Positions 1-8,650 of a stretch of DNA of 64,000 nt are shown here, piece after piece. The notes below the pieces were generated by a model, which was not told the DNA's origin, ran no database searches, and was given only the letters and a program-made list of their open reading frames with translations. Numbering within the stretch: position 1 is the first letter of the stretch; every line of letters starts with the position of its first letter. A program made the translations under genes and the position numbers. The stretch is from JABDIP01 sp965237625 (GTDB lineage: Bacteria; Pseudomonadota; Alphaproteobacteria; DSM-16000; Inquilinaceae), in the NCBI GenBank assembly GCA_965237625.1, contig CBDEGD010000012.1, forward strand, positions 124,001 to 188,000, given 5' to 3'.

Positions 1-351
1 GATCAGGCGCAGGATCTCGGCGATGCCGATGGTGGCGATGGCCAGATAATCGCTGCGCAGGCGCAGGCAGATACGCCCGACCCCATAGGCGATGATGGCG
101 GCGGTCAGCATGGAGGCGACGAGCCCAACGGGGATCGGCAGGCCGAAACCACCGAGATGGTTCGGGCTGTCGGGCGCGGTCAGCAGGGCCGAAGTATAGG
201 CGCCGATGGCGAAAAATCCGGCGATGCCGGCATTGAACAAACCGGTCAGTCCCCAATGCACGTTGAGGCCGAGCGCGATCACGGCGTAGATGCCGCCCAT
301 GGTCAGCAGGGCGATCAGGTACATCATCAGGCCGAAAGCAGTCTCGCCCAT
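1..351 (-). CDS. livM: Branched-chain amino-acid ABC transporter permease LivM, N-terminal part (cut by window edge)
   Basis: Inner-membrane permease subunit of a Liv-type (HAAT) importer for branched-chain amino acids or related amides. The ATG at 351 overlaps the TGA of livH by one base, so the two are translationally coupled. About 117 codons are present. The protein opens with a hydrophobic helix (MMYLIALLTMGGIYAVIALG), then the LivM-typical stretch HWGLTGLFNAGIAGFFAIGAY, and then the conserved SDYLAIATIGIAEILR motif before the window ends. The rest, and any ATPase genes downstream, lie outside the window. The family call is firm; the substrate is not determined. Confidence 0.93.
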   Translation of the reverse strand, partial: MGETAFGLMMYLIALLTMGGIYAVIALGLNVHWGLTGLFNAGIAGFFAIGAYTSALLTAPDSPNHLGGFGLPIPVGLVASMLTAAIIAYGVGRICLRLRSDYLAIATIGIAEILRLI

Positions 352-1241
352 CAGAACACCCTGCCCTTGAACAGGCCCGAGGGCCGCCAGATCAGCATCG
401 CCACCATCAGCGCAAACGCCACCGCGCTCTTATAGCCGGGCGACAACAGTGGCGCGTCGGTGATCCAGGGATAGGCCGACAGCTCCTCGGCCAGACCGAT
501 CACCATGCCGCCGGCGATGGCGCCATAGGGCCGGCCGATGCCGCCCAGGATCGCCGCGGCGAAGACCGGCAGCAGCATGTTCCAGCCCATATTGGGGTTG
601 AGCTGGGTGTCTATGCCCAGGAACACCCCGCCGGCCGCCGCCAGCCCGGCGCCGATCAGCCAGGTCCAGACGACCACCCGGCCGGTATCGATGCCGGTGA
701 CCCGCGCCAGATCGGGATCATCGCTCATGGCGCGCATCGCCTTGCCGGTGCGGGTCCGGGTCAGGAAGACGTGCAGCGCCGCCACCAGCAGGACCGCGCC
801 GAGCACGATGTAGATGTGCCGCTCGGCGATGCGCAGGCTGTCGAAGAACACCAGGGGCCGCTGGATGCCGGTCTGGTAGGAGGTGATCTCCACCCCCCAG
901 AAAAGCTGAACGACGGAGCGCACCATCAGGGTCACGCCGAACGACGCGATCACGGTGATGATCGTCGCCCCCTTGCGGAACGGCTTGTAGAAGGCCCGGT
1001 CGATGCCGACCGCCACGGCGCCGGTCGCCAGCATGGCGATGGGCAGCGCCGCCATTGCCGGCCAGCCGAGCCCCAACACCAGGGTCAGCGCCAGATAGGC
1101 GCCCAGCGTCATGAGATCCCCATGGGCGAAATGGGCGAAACGCAGGATGCCGAACAGCAACGACACCCCGATCGCGCCCAACGCGTAGATGCTGCCGAGG
1201 ATGAGCCCGGGGATCAGGTAGAAATTGACGAATTCCAGCAT
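351..1241 (-). CDS. livH: Branched-chain amino-acid ABC transporter permease LivH
   Basis: Partner permease of LivM, 296 aa from the ATG at 1241; an in-frame ATG at 1334 would add 31 residues of non-membrane sequence, so I reject it. The protein starts MLEFVNFYLIPGLILGSIYA, is strongly hydrophobic throughout, and has the LivH hallmarks FAHGDLMTLGAY near residue 40 and AAILGGIGRPYGAIAGG near residue 235. Its stop overlaps the livM start. The matching ATPases livG-livF are found 29 kb to the right on the same strand, so whether they serve this permease is unknown. Confidence 0.95.
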   Translation of the reverse strand: MLEFVNFYLIPGLILGSIYALGAIGVSLLFGILRFAHFAHGDLMTLGAYLALTLVLGLGWPAMAALPIAMLATGAVAVGIDRAFYKPFRKGATIITVIASFGVTLMVRSVVQLFWGVEITSYQTGIQRPLVFFDSLRIAERHIYIVLGAVLLVAALHVFLTRTRTGKAMRAMSDDPDLARVTGIDTGRVVVWTWLIGAGLAAAGGVFLGIDTQLNPNMGWNMLLPVFAAAILGGIGRPYGAIAGGMVIGLAEELSAYPWITDAPLLSPGYKSAVAFALMVAMLIWRPSGLFKGRVF

Positions 1242-1352
1242 TGCCGCCTTTTCAGCATCATGGCGGCGGGATACCAAGCGATTTCTTCCGGGTATGCGCG
1301 GAAGTCGGGATCGGTGATTAGGCTGGTTCACCATTCCGATGGCACGGGATCA

Positions 1353-1395
1353 CCCCCTCACCCTCCCACGGCTTCGCCGCGGGAAGGTGAGGGGG
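1353..1395. repeat. Long hairpin repeat, possible terminator
   Basis: Ten-base arms (CCCCCTCACC / GGTGAGGGGG) enclose a CCC/GGG pair and an inner CGGC-TTC-GCCG stem. The hairpin lies about 70 bases beyond the end of the leftward gene at 1464-2405. Sequence of this kind is commonly dispersed in alphaproteobacterial intergenic regions. No T-run follows, so a terminator role is only possible. Confidence 0.6.
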
Positions 1396-1463
1396 GAGCG
1401 CCGACGTGTGAACCAGCGGGGCTACAATGGGGACGCCGGCCGCATGGCGGCCAGGCGATCGCG

Positions 1464-2405
1464 CTACATCAGATCGCGTAGCATCCCGACCGGCAACAGC
1501 AAGGCTTCGCTGCTGTCCGGATATCCGCCGTCATTGTCCATGATCACGAGCACACGGCCATCGGCGGTGACCGTCAGCCCCTCCGGCTTTTCGGAGACAC
1601 GGCCATGGACGGCGCGCATCAGCGGCAGCAGATCCGCGACCACGGTCTTTTCGACCACCGGCGGTGTGTCGCCGAACGGCGCGGGTGCGACATCCGCCAG
1701 CGAGATCAGGGTCACCATCTTGTGGGTCGCCGCGCTGCCCGCCTGATTGTCGCGCTCCAGGACCAGGAAGCGGCCCTCCCCGATCGACGTGATATCCGAC
1801 ACACCGACCGAGCTGCGCCGGGAGGCCGGCCGCGAGAGCGGGTAGTGCACGAAGGACCAGGTGGCAGAGCCCGGGTGGTAGATCGCCAGCTTCACATGGT
1901 GTTCCGGATCGTCCCGCCACGAGCGCTGGACGGCGACGACGACCCGGTCGCCCCAGGCCGCGACGCCCTCGAAACCATGCCGGGTAGAGCCCGCCTCGAC
2001 CGCCTCCGGCAAGCCGATCACGGCCTCCACCGCGCCGTCGGCCGCCACCTGCAACAGCAGGTTTTTCCGGCCCCGGTCGAGCCGCCCTTCCGAAACGGCC
2101 CAGAATCCGCCCTGGGGACGCGACGCGATCCCTTCCAGATCGTAGCCCTTGGGCAGGCCGTTGTGGGTCAGGGTGACGTGGCTGGCGATCTGCGCCGGGC
2201 TCTGGCCGATATCCAGGGTCAGGATGCGTGACACCGCGTAATTTTTGTCACTGACCGCATAGACCGTGGCCGGATCCTGCGGATTGGCGGCCAGGCCGGA
2301 CAGGGCGCCCCAGCCGACCGGCGCACGGGACGCGGCAATGGCGGAAAGGCCAAGCGAAGCAACGCCGATGGCCACGACGGCGATAAGGGGTCGATAGACG
2401 GACAT
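1464..2405 (-). CDS. Secreted esterase-like, phytase-family beta-propeller protein
   Basis: A 313-aa protein with an N-terminal signal peptide (hydrophobic run IAVVAIGVASLGLSAIAAS). The body matches the 'esterase-like activity of phytase' family (PF13449-type): YAVSDKNYA near residue 50, DLEGIASRPQGGFWAVSEG near 92-110, HGFEGVAAWGD near 143, and a C-terminal EKPEGLTVTADGRVLVIMDN. The glycine/aspartate-rich blades suggest a metal-bound six-bladed propeller in the periplasm. The substrate is unknown; phosphate esters are only a guess. It is a single gene, with a hairpin downstream. The family call rests on motif recognition. Confidence 0.8.
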   Translation of the reverse strand: MSVYRPLIAVVAIGVASLGLSAIAASRAPVGWGALSGLAANPQDPATVYAVSDKNYAVSRILTLDIGQSPAQIASHVTLTHNGLPKGYDLEGIASRPQGGFWAVSEGRLDRGRKNLLLQVAADGAVEAVIGLPEAVEAGSTRHGFEGVAAWGDRVVVAVQRSWRDDPEHHVKLAIYHPGSATWSFVHYPLSRPASRRSSVGVSDITSIGEGRFLVLERDNQAGSAATHKMVTLISLADVAPAPFGDTPPVVEKTVVADLLPLMRAVHGRVSEKPEGLTVTADGRVLVIMDNDGGYPDSSEALLLPVGMLRDLM

Positions 2406-2869
2406 TCAAATTCTCCCGATGCCCCCGCAGGCTAGCACCGGTTTGATAACAGTCCGTTTGCAGACAGGTTGGAAGTCCGGGCCTCATCCGCAAGCGACAT
2501 GGCGGCCGGCGCGGTTTCGACCTCCGTCAGGGCCCGCAGGGCGTCCAGCGAGCAGTCCTCGGGCTGCAGCCACACCGGCCGGAACCGCGCGTCAGAACCA
2601 AACTCCGGGGCTGTCTATGCATTCAATCGTCTGGAGGTACCCGGCACAATACTTGGCGCGAGAACCTGAAATCTCGTGAGCCAATCCGAGGGGCCTGGCA
2701 AATGTCATGATCGAAGTTCGAAACGATCGGGCCGGATGCGGATTACCGCATCACATGTGTCCCGGGGAGTTGACGGCCATGCCGGGTTCGGTGTCCAGTG
2801 GCCTGTACAAAGACAAAACTCCGGCCGGCATCAACGGCCCGTTTCGAAGTCAGGGAGCAAAGCAAGGGG
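2406..2869. other. Intergenic region upstream of the TRAP operon
   Basis: No convincing gene: the short ORFs here lack ribosome sites and have no recognisable motifs. The region presumably holds the promoter and control sites of the divergent phytase-like gene and the TRAP operon. A weak inverted repeat (GATCG...CGATC) is at 2709-2728, not enough to call an operator. Confidence 0.4.
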
Positions 2870-3376
2870 GTGCGTGCCGCGCGGGGGTTTATCGCCATTG
2901 TCGATCGCATCAACCGCTATCTCGGGCGGGTGGTGATGTACGGCATCTTCGCGATGATGGCCGTTCTTCTGTGGTCCTCGATCTCCAAGACCTTCTTCGT
3001 CCCCTCGCTCTGGACCCTCGAGATCGCGCAGTTCGCGATGGTCTCCTACTACATCCTCGGCGGCCCCTACTCCATTCAGCTCGGCTCCAATGTGCGGATG
3101 GATCTGCTCTATGGCGGGTGGTCGGATCGGCGAAAGGCGTGGACCGACGCCATCACTGTCCTGTTCCTGATCTTCTATCTCGGCGTGCTGCTGTGGGGCG
3201 GTGTCGACAGCACGATCTACGCCTTCAAATATGGCGGCGAGCGCAGCCCGACCGCTTGGCGTCCCTATCTCTGGCCGATCAAGGTGATCATGTGCACCGG
3301 CATCTTCCTGATGCTGCTGCAATCCCTCTCGGAGCTGTTCAAGGACATCCTGCGCATCCGCGGTGAGGAACTCTGA
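2870..3376 (+). CDS. dctQ: TRAP transporter small permease DctQ
   Basis: Small membrane subunit of a TRAP transporter, which couples solute uptake to a sodium gradient. I chose the GTG at 2870 (168 aa) because GGGAG lies 12 bases upstream and the protein then starts just before the first helix; an ATG at 2798 would add 24 unlikely residues. There are four transmembrane helices: VVMYGIFAMMAVLLWSSI, QFAMVSYYILGGPYSI, ITVLFLIFYLGVLLWGG and VIMCTGIFLMLLQSL. The helix-1 to -2 region has the usual DctQ pattern. The TGA overlaps the dctM ATG by one base. Confidence 0.9.
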   Translation: MRAARGFIAIVDRINRYLGRVVMYGIFAMMAVLLWSSISKTFFVPSLWTLEIAQFAMVSYYILGGPYSIQLGSNVRMDLLYGGWSDRRKAWTDAITVLFLIFYLGVLLWGGVDSTIYAFKYGGERSPTAWRPYLWPIKVIMCTGIFLMLLQSLSELFKDILRIRGEEL

Positions 3377-4701
3377 TGTCCTACGAGCTGATCGCCGTGC
3401 TGATGTTCTCCACGATGATGCTGATGCTGCTGAGCGGGCAGCGGGTGTTCGGCGCCATCGGGTTCGTGGCGGTGATCGCGGCGCTGGTGCTGTGGGGCGA
3501 CCGGGGCGGCTTCGATATCGCCTTCTCATCGGCCATGAAGCTGATGAAATGGTACCCGCTGCTGACCCTGCCGATGTTCATCTTCATGGGCTACATCCTG
3601 TCGGAATCGAAGATCGCCGACGATCTGTACAAGATGTTCCATGTCTGGATGGGCGGGCTGAATGGCGGGCTCGCGGTCGGCACCATTGGGCTGATGGTGC
3701 TGATCTCGGCGATGAACGGATTGTCGGTGGCCGGCATGGCCATCGGCGCCACCATCGCCCTGCCCGAGCTGCTGAAGCGGGGTTACGACAAGAGGATGGT
3801 CACCGGGGTCGTCCAGGCCGGGTCGTCATTGGGCATACTCGTGCCGCCCTCCGTGGTGCTGGTGCTCTACGCCATGATCGCGCGCCAGCCGGTGGGGCAG
3901 TTGTGGCTGGCCGGGGTGGTGCCGGGGCTGATGATGGCCGGGATGTTCGTCATCTATATCCTTGTCCGCTGCTGGGCCAATCCTGCCCTTGGTCCGGCAT
4001 TGCCCGCCAGTGAGCGCGATGTCGGCATCGGCGAGAAACTCCGCCTGCTGCGCGCCGGGCTTTTGCCGCTGTTCATTTTCGCGGCGATGATGGTGCCCTT
4101 CGTGAATGGCTGGACGTCGCTGGTGGAGAGCTCGGCCATCGGCGCGCTCGCGGCCTTTGCCGCCGCCGTGCTGAAGCGCCGGATGACGCGCGATGTGTTC
4201 GAGACATCGGTGCGACAGACCCTGGCGATCTCCTGCATGTTCATGTGGATCATCGTGGCGGCGATGGCCTTCGGAGCGGTGTTCGACGGGCTGGGCGCGG
4301 TCAAGGCCATCGAGAACGTCTTCACCGAGCGCCTCGGCCTCGACCCGTGGATGATCCTGATCATGATGCAGCTCAGCTTCATCCTGATGGGCACGTTCCT
4401 GGACGACACCGCGATGCTGGTGATCGTCGCGCCGCTGTATGTGCCACTGGTCGATGCGCTGGGTTTCGATCTGATCTGGTATGGCGTGCTGTATACGATC
4501 ACCACCCAGATCGCCTATATGACGCCGCCCTTCGGCTATAATCTGTTCCTGATGCGGGCGATGGCGCCGCCGGAAATCGGTGTGGGCGACATCTACCGGT
4601 CCATCGTGCCGTTTGTGCTGGTCATGGTCGTCGCCCTGACCACCGTGATGATGTTCCCCCAGATCGCGCTGTGGCTGCCGGAGTTCATCTACAACAAATA
4701 A
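3376..4701 (+). CDS. dctM: TRAP transporter large permease DctM
   Basis: Main transport channel of the TRAP system, 441 aa, which is normal for DctM. It is hydrophobic throughout with about 12 helices. Family motifs are visible: PLLTLPMFIFMGYILSES near residue 58, GLSVAGMAIGATIALPELLKRGYDK near 115, LGILVPPSVVLVLYA near 152, and the C-terminal TQIAYMTPPFGYNLFLM near 377. It is translationally coupled to dctQ and followed after 78 bases by the binding protein. The membrane-protein order Q-M-P is common in dicarboxylate, keto-acid and sugar-acid TRAPs, so it does not fix the substrate. Confidence 0.96.
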   Translation: MSYELIAVLMFSTMMLMLLSGQRVFGAIGFVAVIAALVLWGDRGGFDIAFSSAMKLMKWYPLLTLPMFIFMGYILSESKIADDLYKMFHVWMGGLNGGLAVGTIGLMVLISAMNGLSVAGMAIGATIALPELLKRGYDKRMVTGVVQAGSSLGILVPPSVVLVLYAMIARQPVGQLWLAGVVPGLMMAGMFVIYILVRCWANPALGPALPASERDVGIGEKLRLLRAGLLPLFIFAAMMVPFVNGWTSLVESSAIGALAAFAAAVLKRRMTRDVFETSVRQTLAISCMFMWIIVAAMAFGAVFDGLGAVKAIENVFTERLGLDPWMILIMMQLSFILMGTFLDDTAMLVIVAPLYVPLVDALGFDLIWYGVLYTITTQIAYMTPPFGYNLFLMRAMAPPEIGVGDIYRSIVPFVLVMVVALTTVMMFPQIALWLPEFIYNK

Positions 4702-4779
4702 CGACTGACAAAGACCAGATCCCAGCTCATGGGACGGACCAAGAAACGACGTCAACATTGGAAACAGAGAGGAAGAACG

Positions 4780-5820
4780 ATGACCACACGTCGCAAACTC
4801 ATCAAGGCCGCCGCGGTCGCACCGGCCGCCGCCGCGGCCACATTCGCCGCCCCGGCGATCGCCCAGTCGAAGATCAAATGGCGGCTGCAGACCTATGCCG
4901 GCCCGGCCCTGGCCGAACATGTGATCAAGCCGGCCATCGACAGCTTCAACAAGATCGCCGGCGACCGCATGGAGATCGAGCTGTTCTTCGCCGACCAGCT
5001 GGTGCCGACCGGAGAGCTTTTCCGCGCCATGCAGCGCGGCACCATCGACGCGGTGCAGTCGGACGACGACTCGATGGCCTCGCCGACCGAGGTGACCGTC
5101 TTCGGCGGGTACTTCCCCTTCGCGTCGCGCTACTCGCTCGATGTGCCGGTGCTGTTCAACCAGTATGGGCTGAATGAGATCTGGGATGCCGAGTATTCCA
5201 AGGTCGGCGTCAAGCATATCTCCGCAGGCGCCTGGGATCCCTGCCATTTCGCCACCAAGGATCCGGTTCACAGCCTCGCCGATCTGAACGGCAAGCGCGT
5301 CTTCACCTTCCCGACCGCCGGCCGCTTCCTGTCGCAGTTCGGAGTCGTTTCGGTCACCCTGCCCTGGGAGGATATCGAGGTCGCCATGCAGACCGGCGAA
5401 CTCGACGGCATCGCCTGGTCGGGCATCACCGAGGATTACACGGTCGGCTGGGCCGATGTGACCAACTACTTCCTGACCAACAACATCTCCGGCGCCTGGG
5501 CCGGGTCGTTCTTCGCCAATATGGAGCGTTGGGAGGAACTGCCGGAGGATCTGCAGGAGTTGCTGCGGGTCTGCATGGACCAGTCGCATTATTACCGCCA
5601 GTGGTGGTACTGGGGCGGCGAGGCCAGCCTGCGCGTCAACGGCACCAAGATGCAGCTGACCTCGATCCCTGATGCCGAATGGCAGACGGTGGAAGACGCC
5701 GCGGTGAAGTTCTGGGACGACATCGCGTCCGAGAGCGAGACCAAGGCGAAGGTGGTCAACATCCTCAAGCAGTACAACGCCGATATGGTCAAGGCAGGCC
5801 GGCCGTACCGTTACGGCTAA
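4780..5820 (+). CDS. dctP: TRAP transporter substrate-binding protein DctP
   Basis: Periplasmic binding protein, 346 aa. The start at 4780 follows an AGAGAGGAAG ribosome site, and the protein opens with a twin-arginine-like leader (TTRRKLIKAAAV...) ending APAIAQ, so Tat export is likely. The DctP fold is recognisable: KWRLQTYAGP at the mature N-terminus, an FPTAGRFLSQFGVV hinge near 195, the ligand-binding region near GELDGIAWSG (215), and AGSFFANMERWEELP near 250. The RFLSQFG hinge and Trp-rich tail resemble the binding proteins for keto-acids or lactate. The operon partners suggest an amino compound instead. The ligand is undetermined. Confidence 0.92.
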   Translation: MTTRRKLIKAAAVAPAAAAATFAAPAIAQSKIKWRLQTYAGPALAEHVIKPAIDSFNKIAGDRMEIELFFADQLVPTGELFRAMQRGTIDAVQSDDDSMASPTEVTVFGGYFPFASRYSLDVPVLFNQYGLNEIWDAEYSKVGVKHISAGAWDPCHFATKDPVHSLADLNGKRVFTFPTAGRFLSQFGVVSVTLPWEDIEVAMQTGELDGIAWSGITEDYTVGWADVTNYFLTNNISGAWAGSFFANMERWEELPEDLQELLRVCMDQSHYYRQWWYWGGEASLRVNGTKMQLTSIPDAEWQTVEDAAVKFWDDIASESETKAKVVNILKQYNADMVKAGRPYRYG

Positions 5821-5899
5821 TCGCAAATACCCCGGGGCGGCGCATGCCGTCCCGGGTTCCTAAGACCGATATCTGAGTATTCTGACGAAAGATCCGGAC

Positions 5900-7265
5900 A
5901 TGGCGGGAACGCTTTCATTCGACGATCTGAAGGCGCAGGCGGCGGACGGTGCCATCGATACCGTGTTGGTCTGTCTGGTCGATATGCAAGGCCGTCTGAT
6001 GGGCAAGCGGTTTCCATGTGCAGAACTTCATCGACAGCGCGCACAAGGAAACCCATTGCTGCAACTATCTGCTGGCGACCGATCTGGAGATGGCGACGCC
6101 GGACGGCTATGCCGCCACCAGCTGGCGCGCCGGCTATGGCGACTATGTCATGCGGCCAGACCTGACCACCCTGCGGGTGATGCCCTGGCTTGAGGGCACC
6201 GCGATCGTGCTGTGCGACATCCTCGACCATCACACCCACGCGCCGGTGCCCCATGCGCCCCGACAGGTGCTCAAAGCGCAGATCGAGCGTCTGTCAGGAA
6301 AGGGTCTGACGGCGATGATGGCGACGGAGCTGGAATTCTTCCTGTTCGAGGAGAGCTATCGCGACCTTGCCCAAGACGGCTATCGCCGGATGACCCCGAT
6401 CAGCGCCTATAACGAGGACTACCACATCCTTCAAACCACCAAGGAAGAGGCCGTCATGCGCCCGCTGCGCAATCACCTCTTCGCGGCCGGCGTTCCGGTG
6501 GAGAACTCCAAGGGCGAGGCGGAGACCGGACAGGAGGAGCTGAACATCCGCTATGCGGACGCGCTGGCCTGCGCCGATCACCACACCATCGCCAAGCATG
6601 CGACCAAGGAGATCGCCTGGTCCCAGGGCCATGCCGCGACCTTCCTGCCGAAATGGCATCAGGACAAGGTCGGCAGCGCGTCCCATGTGCACATGTCGCT
6701 TTGGGATGGCGACACGCCGCTGTTCTTCGACCCGGACGGGGCATTCGGCATGTCCGAGCAGATGGGCCGGTTCATGGCGGGTATCATCGCCTACGCGCCG
6801 GAATACACCTGGTTCCTGGCGCCCTATGTGAACAGCTACAAGCGCTTCATGAAGGGCACCTTCGCGCCCACCAAGACCGTCTGGTCGGTCGACAACCGCA
6901 CCGCCGGCTTCCGCCTCTGTGGCGAGGGGACCAAGGCGGTGCGGGTGGAGTGCCGCATCGGCGGGTCGGATCTGAACCCCTATCTGGCGCAGGCCGCGCT
7001 TCTGGCCGCCGGCATCAAGGGGCTGGAAGACAAGATGGCGCTGGACCCGCCGACACAGGGCGACGTCTATCAGGATGACAGCGCCAGCCATATCCCCGGA
7101 ACCCTGCGCGAAGCGACCGAGACGCTGCGGGGCTCGGCCATGCTGCGCGCGGCCATGGGCGATGAGGTGATCGACCACTACACCCGCTGCGCGAAATTCG
7201 AGCAGGAGGAGTTCGACCGCATCGTGACCGATTGGGAAATCGCCCGCGGCTTCGAAAGGGCCTGA
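5900..7265 (+). pseudogene. Glutamine-synthetase-like gamma-glutamyl ligase, interrupted by one frameshift
   Basis: A homologue of the GlnA/PuuA/IpuC family, which uses ATP to join glutamate to ammonia or an amine. The first part (from 5900) reads LVDMQGRLMGKRF, then one extra T in TTT at 6011-6013 shifts the frame. Removing it gives GKRFHVQNFIDSAH and an unbroken protein of 454 aa to 7265. Catalytic landmarks downstream are intact: ATELEFFLF, GQEELNIRY, GSASHVHMS, NSYKRF and ECRIGGSDLNPY. A separate in-frame ATG at 6018 could give 415 aa without the N-terminal strand. It is directly coupled to two dehydrogenase genes, so an amine or amino-alcohol glutamylation route is likely. A sequencing error is possible. 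Confidence 0.85.
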
Positions 7266-7270
7266 CACAG

Positions 7271-8647
7271 ATGACCAAAACGCTGCAATGCGTCTCGCCG
7301 ATCGACGGCTCGATCTATGCGGAACGCGCCACACTGTCCCGCGATGCGGCCCTTGCCGCGGCCGGCCGCGCCCGGGCAGCCCAACCCGCCTGGGCCGCGC
7401 GCCCCCTGTCGGAGCGCATCGCCCTGGTGCGCGCCGGTGTGGCCGAGATCGGCAAGACGACCGACCGCATGGCCGTCGAGCTGGCCCATCAGATGGGCCG
7501 CCCGGTCCGCTATGGCGGTGAGTTCGGCGGCTTCGAAGAGCGCGCGGAGAAGATGGCCGAGCTTGCCGAGGAGGCCCTGGCGCCGATCATCGTGGAAGAC
7601 AGCGACGCCTTCCGCCGGAAGATCGTGCGGGAGCCGCATGGCGTGGTCTTCGTCGTCGCGCCCTGGAACTACCCCTATATGACAGCGATCAACACGGTAG
7701 CCCCGGCACTGATCGCCGGGAATACCGTCATCCTCAAGCACGCGACCCAGACTTTGCTGGTCGGCGAGCGCATGGCCGAGGCCTTCCTTGCGGTCGGCGT
7801 CCCGGAGGATGTGTTCCAGAACGTCTTCCTGGATCATGAGACCACATCGGCCCTGATCGCCGCGCGGGCCTTCGACTTCGTCAACTTCACCGGCTCGGTC
7901 GGCGGCGGGCAGGCGATGGAGCGGGCAGCGGCCGGCACCTTCACCGGTGTCGGCACCGAGCTGGGCGGCAAGGACCCCGGCTATGTCTGCGCCGATGCCG
8001 ATCTCGACGCGGCGGTCGACACCCTGATCGACGGTGCGATGTACAATGCCGGCCAGTGCTGCTGCGGCATCGAGCGGATCTATGTGCATGAGAGCCTGTT
8101 CGACGCCTTCGTGGAGAAGGCCGTTGCCCTGGTGAAGGGCTACAAGCTGGGTAACCCGCTGGAGGCGGAAACCACCCTGGGACCGATGGCGCATGTGCGC
8201 TTCGCCGCCGAGGTTCGCGCCCAGATCGCAGAGGCGGTGGAGGCCGGCGCCGTCGCCCATATCGACACCTTCCCGGAAGATGACGGCGCGGCCTACCTGA
8301 CCCCGCAGATCCTGACCGATGTCGGCCATGACATGCGCGTGATGCGGGATGAGAGCTTCGGCCCGGTGGTCGGCATCATGCCGGTGAAGGACGATGAGGA
8401 GGCCATCGCGCTGATGAATGACAGCCAGTTCGGCCTGACCGCCTCGATCTGGACCCGGGACACCGACAAGGCCGATGAGATCGGCGCGCGGCTGGAGACC
8501 GGCACGGTGTTCATGAACCGCTGCGACTATCTGGACCCGTCGCTGTGCTGGACCGGGTGCAAGGATACCGGGCGCGGCGGCGGGCTGTCGGTCATCGGCT
8601 ATCACAACCTGACCCGACCGAAATCCTACCATCTGAAGAAGAGCTGA
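7271..8647 (+). CDS. NAD(P)-dependent aldehyde dehydrogenase
   Basis: A 458-aa soluble aldehyde dehydrogenase that oxidises an aldehyde to the acid. The start at 7271 lies five bases after the ligase stop. Motifs: the Rossmann-site APWNYPY near residue 127, the general base in GTELGGKD near 229, and the catalytic cysteine in NAGQCCCGIER near 265, which is unusual for three Cys in a row. ESFGPVVGIMPV and the C-terminal DYLDPSLCWTGCKDTGRG are also typical. It is in an operon with the glutamylating ligase and an alcohol dehydrogenase. I infer that it acts on a gamma-glutamyl amino-aldehyde; the class alone does not prove this. Confidence 0.93.
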   Translation: MTKTLQCVSPIDGSIYAERATLSRDAALAAAGRARAAQPAWAARPLSERIALVRAGVAEIGKTTDRMAVELAHQMGRPVRYGGEFGGFEERAEKMAELAEEALAPIIVEDSDAFRRKIVREPHGVVFVVAPWNYPYMTAINTVAPALIAGNTVILKHATQTLLVGERMAEAFLAVGVPEDVFQNVFLDHETTSALIAARAFDFVNFTGSVGGGQAMERAAAGTFTGVGTELGGKDPGYVCADADLDAAVDTLIDGAMYNAGQCCCGIERIYVHESLFDAFVEKAVALVKGYKLGNPLEAETTLGPMAHVRFAAEVRAQIAEAVEAGAVAHIDTFPEDDGAAYLTPQILTDVGHDMRVMRDESFGPVVGIMPVKDDEEAIALMNDSQFGLTASIWTRDTDKADEIGARLETGTVFMNRCDYLDPSLCWTGCKDTGRGGGLSVIGYHNLTRPKSYHLKKS

Positions 8648-8650
8648 CCC

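Noticed and set aside
1353..1395. CRISPR-like or attachment-site reading of the hairpin
   Set aside because: Only one unit is present, without spacers or adjacent integrase.
157..1481. Long plus-strand ORFs across livM/livH and the phytase-like gene
   Set aside because: They are mirror frames of the minus-strand genes in high-GC DNA, with Arg/Gln/His-rich composition and no ribosome sites.
3826..5826. 666-codon minus-strand ORF opposite dctM-dctP
   Set aside because: The plus-strand genes have clear motifs; the opposite frame is His/Arg-rich shadow sequence typical of GC-rich coding DNA.
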